From the NCBI RefSeq assembly GCF_000147675.1, contig NZ_ADGQ01000050.1, positions 46,665-110,664 on the forward strand: DNA of 64,000 nt. Reading direction: 5' to 3'. Below the pieces are notes generated by a model. That model saw only the letters and a program-made list of their open reading frames with translations. It did no database searches and was not told the DNA's origin. Positions 8,599 to 16,847 of the stretch are shown in pieces. This DNA is from Peptostreptococcus stomatis DSM 17678. Lineage in GTDB: Bacteria > Bacillota > Clostridia > Peptostreptococcales > Peptostreptococcaceae. Within the stretch, counting starts at the first letter, position 1. Each line of letters begins with the position of its first letter. The translations under genes were made by a program, and so were the position numbers.

Positions 8599-9642
8599 AT
8601 GGCTGACAATAATGATAAAAATAAGCTAAGGCGTAAAAGGGTTAGCTCGACTAATTCAAGCAGGTCTGGTCAAGCCAGGTCTAATAGGGAAGAAAACAAG
8701 TCCAAGGTTCGTATAAAGAAACAGGCTGGAAGTGGAGATAGCTATTATGAGGAGAGTTCTAATATAGTAGATTTCAACTCTAGAAGAAATAGAAATACAG
8801 ATAGGTATATAAAGGATAGAGATAGGGACTATTATACTAGAAATAAAAGGCCATTATATAATGAAGATGATTATGATGACTACGATGACTATGATGATGA
8901 ATATTATGACTATGAAGAATATGGTCCATCAAGGTTAAAGAGGATTCTGAAGAAGCTTTTATTAGTGGTCCTTGTAATTTCTATAATTGGCGGTTCTGCA
9001 GGATTTTTGTATGTAAGAAGTGTAGTAAGCGATATGCCTGTATTAACTAAAAAAATGGTTAATGAAAGCTATATAAACAAGGAACCTGTAGCCTTAGCCA
9101 GGATACCGGCAAACTTACAAAAGGCTGTAGTAGCTATAGAAGACCATAGGTTTTATGACCATAAGGGGATTAATTACAAATCCTTTGTAAGGTCTATAGT
9201 AAACAACCTTACAGGAGGGGCTACACAAGGTGCCAGCACTATAGATATGCAGGTATCTAAAAATCTCTTGACTAGCAATGAAAAGACCTTAAAAAGAAAA
9301 ATTCAGGATATGCATAATGCACGAGAATTAAATAAGATAATGACCAAGGATGAAATCCTTGAAGCTTACCTGAATAATATGTACTTGGGTAAATCGGCTT
9401 ATGGAGTTCAGGCTGGAGCCCACCTATATTTTGGTAAAGATGTATCCAATCTTACCTTTGGAGAGTGTACTATGCTTGCGGGTATTACTAATAACCCAAG
9501 CCTGTATCAAAATTATGAGCAGGCTAAAAAAAGGCAGGCAGCAGTTTTATTAAGGATGTATAAACTGGGTTATATAAAGGAAAATGTGTATAAGGCCCAG
9601 ATGTATAGGGATACACCATTCAAGTCTGAGATTGACCAATAG
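8599..9642 (+). CDS. Monofunctional peptidoglycan glycosyltransferase (GT51)
   Basis: Polymerises lipid II into glycan strands outside the membrane. The cytoplasmic N-tail (about 110 residues) is strongly charged: a Ser/Arg/Lys-rich part, then an Asp/Tyr tract around residues 93-110. One membrane segment follows at about residues 116-140. The GT51 domain has catalytic Glu181 in AIEDHRFYDHKG and the second motif QGASTIDMQVSKNLL. There is no transpeptidase domain: the protein ends about 90 residues after the last glycosyltransferase motifs, so it is an MGT-type enzyme rather than a truncated class A PBP; the stop is followed by a proper terminator, with no sign of a broken frame. Confidence 0.9.
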   Translation: MADNNDKNKLRRKRVSSTNSSRSGQARSNREENKSKVRIKKQAGSGDSYYEESSNIVDFNSRRNRNTDRYIKDRDRDYYTRNKRPLYNEDDYDDYDDYDDEYYDYEEYGPSRLKRILKKLLLVVLVISIIGGSAGFLYVRSVVSDMPVLTKKMVNESYINKEPVALARIPANLQKAVVAIEDHRFYDHKGINYKSFVRSIVNNLTGGATQGASTIDMQVSKNLLTSNEKTLKRKIQDMHNARELNKIMTKDEILEAYLNNMYLGKSAYGVQAGAHLYFGKDVSNLTFGECTMLAGITNNPSLYQNYEQAKKRQAAVLLRMYKLGYIKENVYKAQMYRDTPFKSEIDQ

Positions 9643-9676
9643 TAAATATTAAATACCTAGATGCGGGTGTATATTA

Positions 9677-9713
9677 AATACCAAGGGATATTATATCTCT
9701 TGGTATTATTTTA
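9677..9713 (+). terminator. Terminator after the glycosyltransferase
   Basis: A 12-base stem (9677-9688 with 9696-9707, one G-U pair) and a short loop, followed by ATTTTAATTTT. Confidence 0.8.
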
Positions 9714-9724
9714 ATTTTAAATAA

Positions 9725-9770
9725 TATAAAAATGAGGTGGCCACTTAGAGTATCAATGTGTGTCCACCTC
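9725..9770 (-). terminator. Terminator after the sulfurtransferase
   Basis: On the minus strand GAGGTGG and CCACCTC (9764-9770 with 9734-9740) form a stem followed by CATTTTTATATT. It lies back to back with the + strand terminator at 9677, insulating two convergent units. Confidence 0.7.
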
Positions 9771-9828
9771 TTATGATGACCAGGTATAGACCTAGTTTAT
9801 TATATTAAATTCATAAAAATTTTATATT

Positions 9829-10683
9829 TTATTCTTCTACTGTGGCTATCTTGTTTTCATCATAGCTAATCCAGTCTGAGTAACTACCAGGATAAATCTT
9901 ATAAGGTATACCTATCTTGTCAAGGGCAAGGGCATTAACCATTAGGGAAATACCAGAACCACAATAAACGATGATTTCCTTCTTAGGATCAAGATCCTTG
10001 AAACGTTCTTTTAACTTTTCGTCACTTATGTATGATGACTTAGTCATATCATCAACATTTAGGTTGTCCATAAAGAAGTAGTTTTTTGCACTTGGTATAT
10101 GGCCGGCCACCTTATCAACTGGTTCTTCAAGGCCTAGATACCTAGGATGAGACCTGGAGTCTATTATGATTGTATTTTCATCATATAGTTTAGACTTTAC
10201 ATATTCCATATCAACCATAAATGAAGTATCAATCTTTACATCAAAAGGCTTGTCTGATTTCTGTGGTTTTCTTTCTTCTGTTTCTATCTGACCACCATTA
10301 GCCTTGTAGGCAATTAGACCACCGTCTAAGACAAAAGCATTATAAAAACCTAGGTTGTTTAACTGGAAAACAAGTCTACCAGCACCTTGTAGGTCACCAT
10401 CATCATATGTAACAACTATTGTATCATTGTCAATACCAAAGCTTTCTATGATGGCCTTTAGCTGGTCACGGTCCTTAAATGGATGTCTACCACCATGCTG
10501 ACCAACCGGATCAGTTAAGTCCTTTTCTATATTAATTAAGTAGGCGTCTTTTATATGACCCTCCTTGTATGAATCAATACCATAAGTCTTGTTCATAAGG
10601 TCAAACCTACAGTCAAGGACAACAACCTTTTTATCGCTCTTCTGTAGTTCAAAGAATTCATTAACGCTAATTAGTCTTTTCAT
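9829..10683 (-). CDS. Two-domain rhodanese-type sulfurtransferase
   Basis: 284 residues made of two rhodanese domains. The N-terminal domain (about 1-140) starts VVVLDCRFDL and is the usual structural copy; the C-terminal domain (about 160-280) has the active-site loop CGSGIS. Such enzymes move sulfane sulfur from thiosulfate or 3-mercaptopyruvate to cyanide or a thiol. The loop sequence CGSG is closer to mercaptopyruvate sulfurtransferases (CGSGVT) than to classical thiosulfate sulfurtransferase, but substrate cannot be fixed by reading. Transcribed alone on the minus strand, divergent from nfnAB; ribosome site AGGAG precedes ATG 10683. Confidence 0.88.
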   Translation of the reverse strand: MKRLISVNEFFELQKSDKKVVVLDCRFDLMNKTYGIDSYKEGHIKDAYLINIEKDLTDPVGQHGGRHPFKDRDQLKAIIESFGIDNDTIVVTYDDGDLQGAGRLVFQLNNLGFYNAFVLDGGLIAYKANGGQIETEERKPQKSDKPFDVKIDTSFMVDMEYVKSKLYDENTIIIDSRSHPRYLGLEEPVDKVAGHIPSAKNYFFMDNLNVDDMTKSSYISDEKLKERFKDLDPKKEIIVYCGSGISLMVNALALDKIGIPYKIYPGSYSDWISYDENKIATVEE

Positions 10684-10985
10684 AATAACATCTCCTTTTA
10701 AATATACCTATAATTAATAATAATATTAAAAACTGGATTAGTTTATCCCCCTGTACCTTGAGTATAACATAATTATTTTATTATGTATACAATATAAGAC
10801 TTTAATATTGATATTTTCTGAATTTTTGAATTTATATATATCATATGAAAACAAACATTTTCCTATCATGAATATTTATAAGCACAAAATGAGTTTATGG
10901 CAAGAATTTTGACCTTAAGAGGGGTGTATTTTTCATAAAAGACCTATAAAATATGGAAGATATAGTGTATAATTAAGGAGTGCAT
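10684..10985. promoter_or_regulatory. Divergent promoter region, sulfurtransferase / nfnAB
   Basis: About 300 AT-rich bases between divergent units. For the minus gene there is TATACT in a stretch with an inverted repeat, ACATAAT and ATTATGT at 10768-10787. For nfnAB a TATAAT lies at 10968-10973 with no convincing -35, followed directly by AAGGAG (10975-10980) of a very short reading frame. Nothing else recognisable was seen. Confidence 0.4.
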
Positions 10986-11027
10986 ATGGTGAAAATTTTT
11001 ATATTTTATTTCCATATTATCTATTGA
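10986..11027 (+). CDS. Possible 13-residue leader peptide before nfnA
   Basis: Immediately after the presumed -10 of nfnAB, AAGGAG (10975-10980) stands five bases before an ATG that opens a 13-codon frame ending in TGA at 11025-11027. The predicted peptide is hydrophobic and aromatic (four Ile, three Phe, two Tyr). nfnA begins 38 bases later with its own ribosome site. The frame is short enough to arise by chance, but the ribosome site is a very good one and has no other gene to serve. Confidence 0.3.
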   Translation: MVKIFIFYFHIIY

Positions 11028-11065
11028 GAATAAAAAACACATTACGAAACAGGGGGTATATTATA

Positions 11066-11959
11066 ATGAGCTACAAAATAGTTGAGAAGAAAAAACTTAA
11101 CGATGTTGTGTACTTAATGGATATTGAAGCTCCAAGAGTTGCTCACTCAGCAAAACCAGGTCAATTTATTATTGTTATAATAGATGAAAAAGGTGAGAGG
11201 ATGCCACTTACAATAGCTGACTATGATGAAGAAAGAGGAACTGTGACAATCGTCTTCCAGGTTGTAGGTTTTTCTAGTAAGAAGTTAGGCAAGCTAGAAG
11301 TGGGAGATTCTATCAAGGATTTTGTCGGTCCTCTGGGTCAGCCAAGTGAGTTCATCTATGAAAGTATAGATGAGCTTAAAAATAAAAAAATGATATTTAT
11401 AGCTGGTGGAGTTGGTGCAGCCCCAGTATATCCACAGGTTAAATGGCTGCATGAACACGGGGTAGATGTAGATGTGATCATAGGTGCCAGGACTAAGGAC
11501 CTTATAATTTTTGAAGACAAGATGGAAAACGTTGCTAAAAACCTATATATGTGTACAGATGATGGAAGTTATGGTTTTCATGGCAATGTAACAGTAATGT
11601 TAGATGAACTAGTTACCAATAGGGGCAAGAAATATGACCAGGCTATAGTAATAGGGCCTATGATAATGATGAAGTTTGCCTGTCTTGCGACTAAGAAGCT
11701 TAATATACCAACAATAGTCAGCTTAAATACTATCATGGTTGATGGAACTGGTATGTGTGGTGCCTGTCGTGTAAGCATAGGAGATGAGGTTAAGTTTGCC
11801 TGTGTAGATGGACCAGAATTTGACGGTTGGTTGGTAAACTTTGATGAAGCGATGAAGAGACAACAGATGTTCAAGAGTGAAGAAGGCAGAAAAACTTTGA
11901 GAAAGCAGGATGGACCTACTCATTCTAGTCCGAATTGTCAGATAGGAGGTAAGCACTAA
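11066..11959 (+). CDS. nfnA: NfnA: ferredoxin:NADP+ oxidoreductase small subunit
   Basis: A FAD/NAD-binding reductase of the dihydroorotate dehydrogenase electron-transfer type. The FAD domain has RMPLTIAD, the nucleotide-binding loop is FIAGGVGAAP (111-120), and the [2Fe-2S] site reads Asp226, Cys231, Cys234, Cys246. The Asp ligand spacing matches the Asp/three-Cys cluster described for the Thermotoga Nfn small subunit. Together with the next gene it forms the cytoplasmic complex that couples NADH and reduced ferredoxin oxidation to NADP+ reduction by flavin-based bifurcation. AGGGGG (11051-11056) sets the ATG at 11066; an in-frame TTG at 11024 lacks a ribosome site. Stop and next start overlap (TAATG). 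Confidence 0.88.
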   Translation: MSYKIVEKKKLNDVVYLMDIEAPRVAHSAKPGQFIIVIIDEKGERMPLTIADYDEERGTVTIVFQVVGFSSKKLGKLEVGDSIKDFVGPLGQPSEFIYESIDELKNKKMIFIAGGVGAAPVYPQVKWLHEHGVDVDVIIGARTKDLIIFEDKMENVAKNLYMCTDDGSYGFHGNVTVMLDELVTNRGKKYDQAIVIGPMIMMKFACLATKKLNIPTIVSLNTIMVDGTGMCGACRVSIGDEVKFACVDGPEFDGWLVNFDEAMKRQQMFKSEEGRKTLRKQDGPTHSSPNCQIGGKH

Positions 11960-13347
11960 TGGCTATAAAGACAAAAGTACCTGTTAGGGAACAGGATCCG
12001 AAGGTTAGGGCTACCAATTTTGAAGAAGTTTGTTATGGATATAATGCAGAAGAAGCCCAGGAAGAAGCCCAGAGATGCCTAAATTGTAAAAATCCTAGGT
12101 GTGTCCAGGGATGCCCCGTAAGTATAAATATTCCAGAGTTTATCCAGGAGGTAAAGGCAGGAAACTTTGAAGAAGCGGCCAAGGTTATAGCAAGGTCAAG
12201 TTCTTTACCTGCAGTTTGTGGTCGTGTATGTCCACAGGAATCTCAATGCGAAGGAGTCTGTGTTGTAGGTATAAAGGGTGAACCTGTATCAATAGGTAAG
12301 TTGGAAAGGTTCGTTGCCGACTGGTCTAGGGAAAATCATATAGACCTAAGTGGTAATATAGAAAAGAACGGAATAAAAGTTGCCATAGTAGGTTCAGGAC
12401 CATCTGGTCTTGCCTGTGCTGGTGACCTTGCCAAGGCGGGCTATGATGTAACTATCTTTGAAGCCTTTCATGAGGCTGGTGGAGTTTTGACATATGGTAT
12501 ACCAGAGTTCAGGCTACCAAAGACAAAAGTTGTAAATTATGAAATTGACTCAATCAAAAAATTGGGGGTAAAGATTGAAAATAATGTTGTAGTAGGCAGG
12601 ACTATTACAATAGATGAGATGTTTGAAAATGAAGGCTTCAAGGCTGTATTTATAGGGTCAGGTGCAGGGCTACCGTCATTTATGGGTATACCTGGTGAAA
12701 ATGCCAATGGTGTCCTATCAGCCAATGAATTCCTTACAAGGGTCAACCTGATGAAGGCCTATATTGATGACTATGATACTCCTATCAGGGTTGGTAATAG
12801 GGTAGCAGTAGTAGGTGGTGGTAATGTTGCCATGGATGCTGCTAGAACAGCCTTAAGACTAGGTGCTGACACTCATATAGTATACAGGAGAAGTGAGTCA
12901 GAACTTCCTGCCAGGGTTGAAGAAGTTCACCACGCCAAGGAAGAAGGTATCCAGTTTAACTTGCTTACTAATCCAACTGAAATCCTAGTTGATGACAATG
13001 GTAATGTATGTGGTATGAGGTGTATCAGGATGGAATTGGGTGAGCCAGATGAATCAGGTAGAAGAAGGCCAGTAGAAGTACCAGGATCTGAATTTGAATT
13101 AGATGTTGATATGGTTATAATGTCTCTTGGTACTAGGCCAAATCCACTTATAGCATCTACTACACCAGGCCTTGATATAAATAAGAGAAGGTGTATAGTT
13201 GCTGATGAAGATGGCTTGACATCTATAGAAGGTATATATGCTGGTGGAGACACTGTCACAGGCGCAGCAACAGTTATATCAGCAATGGGTGCTGGTAGGA
13301 CAGCGGCTGCTGCCATGGATAAGTACCTAAGGGAAAAGTACCTTTAA
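11959..13347 (+). CDS. nfnB: NfnB / glutamate-synthase-like large subunit
   Basis: 462-residue flavoprotein with two [4Fe-4S] motifs at the N-terminus (Cys40, 43, 48, 52 and Cys87, 91, 97, 101), a FAD-binding GSGPSG loop at 145-150 and an NADP(H)-binding VVGGGNVAMDAAR loop near residue 280. This architecture is shared by the small subunit of NADPH glutamate synthase and by NfnB. The pairing with nfnA by a one-base overlap, and the absence of a glutamate synthase large subunit gene, favour the bifurcating Nfn complex. It is frequently annotated as GltA. Ends before a strong terminator. Confidence 0.88.
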   Translation: MAIKTKVPVREQDPKVRATNFEEVCYGYNAEEAQEEAQRCLNCKNPRCVQGCPVSINIPEFIQEVKAGNFEEAAKVIARSSSLPAVCGRVCPQESQCEGVCVVGIKGEPVSIGKLERFVADWSRENHIDLSGNIEKNGIKVAIVGSGPSGLACAGDLAKAGYDVTIFEAFHEAGGVLTYGIPEFRLPKTKVVNYEIDSIKKLGVKIENNVVVGRTITIDEMFENEGFKAVFIGSGAGLPSFMGIPGENANGVLSANEFLTRVNLMKAYIDDYDTPIRVGNRVAVVGGGNVAMDAARTALRLGADTHIVYRRSESELPARVEEVHHAKEEGIQFNLLTNPTEILVDDNGNVCGMRCIRMELGEPDESGRRRPVEVPGSEFELDVDMVIMSLGTRPNPLIASTTPGLDINKRRCIVADEDGLTSIEGIYAGGDTVTGAATVISAMGAGRTAAAAMDKYLREKYL

Positions 13348-13392
13348 TTTCAGGTATACAATTAGATATATAAGCAATTAAAAGTATATAAG

Positions 13393-13431
13393 GGCTGCAT
13401 ATTCAATCTATGAATATGCAGCCTATTTATA
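13393..13431 (+). terminator. Terminator after nfnAB
   Basis: A perfect 13-base stem (13393-13405 with 13411-13423), loop ATCTA, followed by TATTTATAT. Confidence 0.8.
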
Positions 13432-13547
13432 TAAATATTAAAAATCATTCTTTATCCATTATTAAAATAGGCAAATTCCTATACTTATAGGCATTAATGT
13501 GGTATAATTGTATAAATAGGCGATATCTACCTTAATAGGAGGTTAAT

Positions 13548-14261
13548 ATGAAAAGAAAAATACTTTCAATTTTGTTGTTATCTACACTTGTCCTAAGTGG
13601 TTGTGGCTTCACTGAATCAGGCCAGCTGATGAGTGATGCCAGAAAATATATTGAGGATGGTGAGTACAACAAGGCTATGTCTAACCTGTCTAAGGTTCTA
13701 GATGAGGATGAAGCCAATACAGAGGCGAGAGGTATGTATTATCAGGCTTTAAAGCTACAGAAGGCAACAAAAAGTGAAAAAAGAAAAGATTATGAGCAAG
13801 CTATAATAGAACTTCAAGACTTGGTAAATGATAACTCTGGCTCAGCTAAGATAAGGAGTCAGGCCCAGGAAATGCTAGATAGGGTTAAGGACGAATATGA
13901 TAAGCAGAAAAAGGCTGTTATAGTAAGAAAAGAAAATGCTAAAAAGTCTGCAGAAGAAAATAAAAATAAATATGCTAATGGTTCCACATATGGAAATAAT
14001 TACAATAAGTACAATAAGTACAAAAATCAAACTGGTGATGAAAGTGTTAATGAACCGAGCCAGGGGAAGTATAATCCCAATACCAGAGCAAATACTAACC
14101 AGGGTGGTACTATAAATAATGGCGCTAATAATATAAACAGGAGCGGTACTGTAAATAATGGTACTAATAACATTAACAGGGGTGGAACTGGTGGTACAGG
14201 CCAGGTTACACAAGGAAATACTGGTAGCACAGGTACAAGTGGTGGACAAAAAGGTAATTAA
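13548..14261 (+). CDS. Lipoprotein with TPR-like N-part and Asn/Gly repeat tail
   Basis: The first 19 residues are a lipoprotein signal ending in LSGC, so Cys19 should be lipidated and the protein anchored outside the membrane. Residues 25-115 are helical and TPR-like (repeated Tyr, Ala, Leu spacing such as YIEDGEYNKAMSNLSKVLDEDE). A Lys/Glu-rich helix follows (115-145). The last 90 residues are of low complexity: Asn, Gly and Thr with a 13-residue unit repeated in tandem. TATAAT at 13503-13508 is the likely -10, and AGGAGG precedes the ATG. Function unknown; a wall-associated scaffold would fit. Confidence 0.8.
   Translation: MKRKILSILLLSTLVLSGCGFTESGQLMSDARKYIEDGEYNKAMSNLSKVLDEDEANTEARGMYYQALKLQKATKSEKRKDYEQAIIELQDLVNDNSGSAKIRSQAQEMLDRVKDEYDKQKKAVIVRKENAKKSAEENKNKYANGSTYGNNYNKYNKYKNQTGDESVNEPSQGKYNPNTRANTNQGGTINNGANNINRSGTVNNGTNNINRGGTGGTGQVTQGNTGSTGTSGGQKGN
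14103..14180 (+). repeat. 39-base tandem repeat inside the lipoprotein gene
   Basis: Two in-frame units of 39 bases (14103-14141, 14142-14180) encode near-identical 13-residue blocks ending in NNIN-Arg, and a third unit starts and decays after 14180. Differences are mostly synonymous or conservative. Confidence 0.7.
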
Positions 14262-14270
14262 TTTATGTAT

Positions 14271-14301
14271 AAAAAGCTATTTCGTTATGAGATAGCTTTT
14301 T
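14271..14301 (+). terminator. Terminator between lipoprotein gene and rluB
   Basis: AAAAAGCTAT (14271-14280) pairs with ATAGCTTTTT (14292-14301). It ends only six bases before the rluB ribosome site, so rluB expression must come from read-through or a promoter inside the lipoprotein gene. Confidence 0.7.
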
Positions 14302-14320
14302 GAAATGGAGAAAAATAAGC

Positions 14321-15052
14321 ATGAGAATTAATAAGTATATAGCAAGTGCAGGTATTGCATCAAGAAGAAAGGCAGAAAACCTGGTCTCTGAAGGTAGAAT
14401 AAAGGTGAATGGTCAAATTATCTATGATCTAGGCTACCAGGTTAATGAAGATAAGGATATAGTAGAGTATGATGGAAAAAAAATAGATATAAATAGTGAA
14501 AAATTGGTATATATATTACTGAACAAACCCGAGGGTTATATAACTTCATCTAAGGACCAGTTTGGTAGAAAAGATGTCATGGACCTGGTAACTGATATAA
14601 AGGAAAGAATATATCCTGTAGGTAGGCTGGACTATGAGACTAGTGGTCTTTTACTAATGACAAATGATGGTGATCTGACTTATAAGATCACCCACCCTAA
14701 ACATGAAATTACCAAGACCTATATAGCTTCGGTAAAGGGGATACCAACTTCTGAGGAACTAGAGAGATTTGAAAATGGACTGGAAATAGAAGATTATGTA
14801 ACATCTAAGGCCAAAATAAGGGTCTTAAAGACTGATGTTAAAAAAAACTACTCTGTATGTAGGGTAAGCATACATGAGGGTAGAAATCGACAGGTAAGAA
14901 AGATGTTTAATGCTATTAACCATCCAGTTATGAATTTAAAAAGGGTGGCCTTGGGTAAGATAAGTGTAAATAATGTTGAAGTTGGCAAGTATAGGCATTT
15001 GACCGATGATGAAGTAAACTATCTAAAAAATCCTACGGGGAAAAGAGACTAA
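14321..15052 (+). CDS. rluB: rRNA pseudouridine synthase, RluB/RsuA family
   Basis: An N-terminal S4 RNA-binding domain (MRINKYIASAGIASRRKAENLV) is followed by the pseudouridine synthase domain with catalytic Asp in VGRLDYETSGLLL. Family members modify a uridine in 23S or 16S rRNA; in Firmicutes this size and sequence usually corresponds to RluB acting on 23S rRNA. GGAG at 14307-14310 sets the start at ATG 14321; the in-frame TTG at 14300 lies in the terminator stem. 243 residues, complete. Confidence 0.88.
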   Translation: MRINKYIASAGIASRRKAENLVSEGRIKVNGQIIYDLGYQVNEDKDIVEYDGKKIDINSEKLVYILLNKPEGYITSSKDQFGRKDVMDLVTDIKERIYPVGRLDYETSGLLLMTNDGDLTYKITHPKHEITKTYIASVKGIPTSEELERFENGLEIEDYVTSKAKIRVLKTDVKKNYSVCRVSIHEGRNRQVRKMFNAINHPVMNLKRVALGKISVNNVEVGKYRHLTDDEVNYLKNPTGKRD

Positions 15053-15078
15053 TTATACTTATAAAAGTTTTGACTTTA

Positions 15079-15107
15079 TTGAAAATTATTGATTTTTACT
15101 GTATAAT
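15079..15107 (+). promoter_or_regulatory. Promoter of the RpiR regulator
   Basis: TTGAAA (15079-15084), 17-base spacer, TATAAT (15102-15107). Confidence 0.65.
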
Positions 15108-15148
15108 TGTAGTAGTAAATTATACAAATTTGTCTAGGGGTGTATTTT

Positions 15149-16090
15149 ATGAAATTCGATACAAACGATATGAAAAAAAAGAAAGAACTTAGAATTGGTA
15201 TAACCAATGAAAACAAGCAAAATGATGGTGATGATGATCAATTAAACAACCTAATGCATATAATGAAAAATAGGTATAAGACTATGAGTAAGGGGCAAAA
15301 GCTATTAGCCCAGTACACGATGAATAACTATCCTAAGGTTGCATTTATGACGGCTTCAAAATTGGGTGAAACTGTAGGAGTGAGTGAATCTACTGTTGTA
15401 AGATTTGCAACAGCCCTGGGTTTTTCTGGATATCCGAAATTCCAGGATGCCCTTCAGGAGCTAATAAAGACAAAGCTAACAACTGTTGAAAGGGTTGAAA
15501 TGACTGATGCAGACTATATGTCTGACAGTATGATTCTTAACAATGTATTTAAGAATGATATAAATAATATAAAAGATACAATGGAACATCTCGATCAAGA
15601 CTCTTATGAAGAAGCAGTAGATACGATTTTTAATGCTAAAAAGGTATATATTATGGGGCTAAGAAGCTCTATTTTCGTTGCCAAGTACTTGGCCTATTAT
15701 TTAAACTATATCCTAGATAATGTAATTATTATAAGAATGGATATGGGTGAGCCATATGAACAGATGACAAAAATTAGTGAAGGTGACGTATTTATACCTA
15801 TTAGTTTTCCTAGGTATTCTAAGAAGACTTACAAGGTAGTTAACTTTGCCAAGGAGAGGGGGGCCAAGGTGGTTGCAATTACTGACAGCATTAATGCCCC
15901 TATATCAAAGATATCAGATACTGTTGTTACCGTTAGGAACAATATGGTATCATTTATAGATTCACTAGTGCCAGCTTTCAGTGTGGCTAATGCAATCGTT
16001 ATGGGTATAGCTATGAGGGAGAAGGATGACGTAAAATCCTACCTAAAGGAACTAGAAGATATCTGGGAAAAATATGGAATATATGAATAG
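15149..16090 (+). CDS. MurR/RpiR family transcriptional regulator
   Basis: Residues about 25-105 form the RpiR helix-turn-helix domain (SKGQKLLAQYTMNNYPKVAFMTASKLGETVGVSESTVVRFATALGFSGYPKFQ). Residues about 150-290 form a SIS phosphosugar-binding domain (VYIMGLRSSIFVAKYLAYYL). Such regulators usually sense a sugar phosphate or amino-sugar phosphate. A Lys/Asp-rich stretch of about 25 residues precedes the HTH. No sugar transport or catabolic genes are adjacent, so its regulon and ligand are unknown. Start set by AGGGG at 15136-15140. Monocistronic, with a terminator after it. Confidence 0.9.
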   Translation: MKFDTNDMKKKKELRIGITNENKQNDGDDDQLNNLMHIMKNRYKTMSKGQKLLAQYTMNNYPKVAFMTASKLGETVGVSESTVVRFATALGFSGYPKFQDALQELIKTKLTTVERVEMTDADYMSDSMILNNVFKNDINNIKDTMEHLDQDSYEEAVDTIFNAKKVYIMGLRSSIFVAKYLAYYLNYILDNVIIIRMDMGEPYEQMTKISEGDVFIPISFPRYSKKTYKVVNFAKERGAKVVAITDSINAPISKISDTVVTVRNNMVSFIDSLVPAFSVANAIVMGIAMREKDDVKSYLKELEDIWEKYGIYE

Positions 16091-16115
16091 ACAAAATATT
16101 TAATATGAGTAATTC

Positions 16116-16148
16116 AATAACCTAATAGAGATATTAGGTTATTATTTT
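16116..16148 (+). terminator. Terminator after the RpiR regulator
   Basis: A perfect 12-base stem (16116-16127 with 16132-16143), GAGA tetraloop, then ATTTTAT. Confidence 0.8.
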
Positions 16149-16180
16149 ATGTATAATATATAACTTATTTGGAGGTTAGA

Positions 16181-16831
16181 ATGAACACATATTATTTAGT
16201 AAGACATGGCCAAACTGTTTGGAATACACAGGGAAGGACACAGGGTCATGGTAATTCACCCTTGACTGAACTGGGAAAAATCCAGGCAATAAATTTGGCA
16301 AAATATTTGAAGGAATATCCTATTGATTTAATATATTGTAGTGACCTTGGCAGGGCTGTAGAGACTGCCGAAATAATAGGCGAAGAGTTAAACTTAAGTA
16401 TTAATCCTACACCTGCCCTTAGAGAAATGGGTTTTGGTGAATGGGAGGGTATGCCTATACCAAAAATAAAGGAAAAATATCCAGACCTCCTACACCTATG
16501 GAGAAATGAGCCAGATAAGGCTGATATGCCAGGGGGAGAGACATTACATATAGTAAAGGAGAGGGAAGACAAGTTAATAGAGGACTTGAATGAAAAATAC
16601 CAAGATAAGCACATTCTTTTGGTATCTCATTCAGTAACTGTTAGGGTAATGCTTTTAAGCTTTTTAGAGTCACCACTTTCTAACTTGTATAGGATAAAAC
16701 AGGACAATACTGCCCTTAATATAGTTGAATTTAGGGAGTATGGGCCCGTAGTTATAAAGATGAATGATATAAACCACCTAGAGTCAGGTGCATTTTTGGA
16801 CATAAACCAGATTCAGAGTCCACTGGAGTAG
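16181..16831 (+). CDS. Histidine phosphatase family protein
   Basis: Phosphoglycerate mutase-like fold: the phospho-accepting RHG motif is at residues 7-9 (YLVRHGQTVWN), with FGEWEGM and VSHSVTVR giving the other catalytic Glu and His. At 216 residues it matches the CobC/GpmB/PhoE-type phosphatases rather than a glycolytic dPGM. Substrate unknown. GGAGG (16171-16175) sets ATG 16181; TATAAT at 16152-16157 is the likely -10, just after the preceding terminator. The next gene starts 17 bases downstream. Confidence 0.85.
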   Translation: MNTYYLVRHGQTVWNTQGRTQGHGNSPLTELGKIQAINLAKYLKEYPIDLIYCSDLGRAVETAEIIGEELNLSINPTPALREMGFGEWEGMPIPKIKEKYPDLLHLWRNEPDKADMPGGETLHIVKEREDKLIEDLNEKYQDKHILLVSHSVTVRVMLLSFLESPLSNLYRIKQDNTALNIVEFREYGPVVIKMNDINHLESGAFLDINQIQSPLE

Positions 16832-16847
16832 TTAAGAGAGATAGATA

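Noticed and set aside
11959-13347. Glutamate synthase small subunit (GltD/GltA)
   Set aside because: Domain content fits, but there is no large subunit gene and the protein is translationally coupled to an NfnA-type reductase.
14103-14260. Possible CRISPR-like repeats
   Set aside because: Units are contiguous, in frame within a lipoprotein gene and without spacers; this is a protein-coding tandem repeat.
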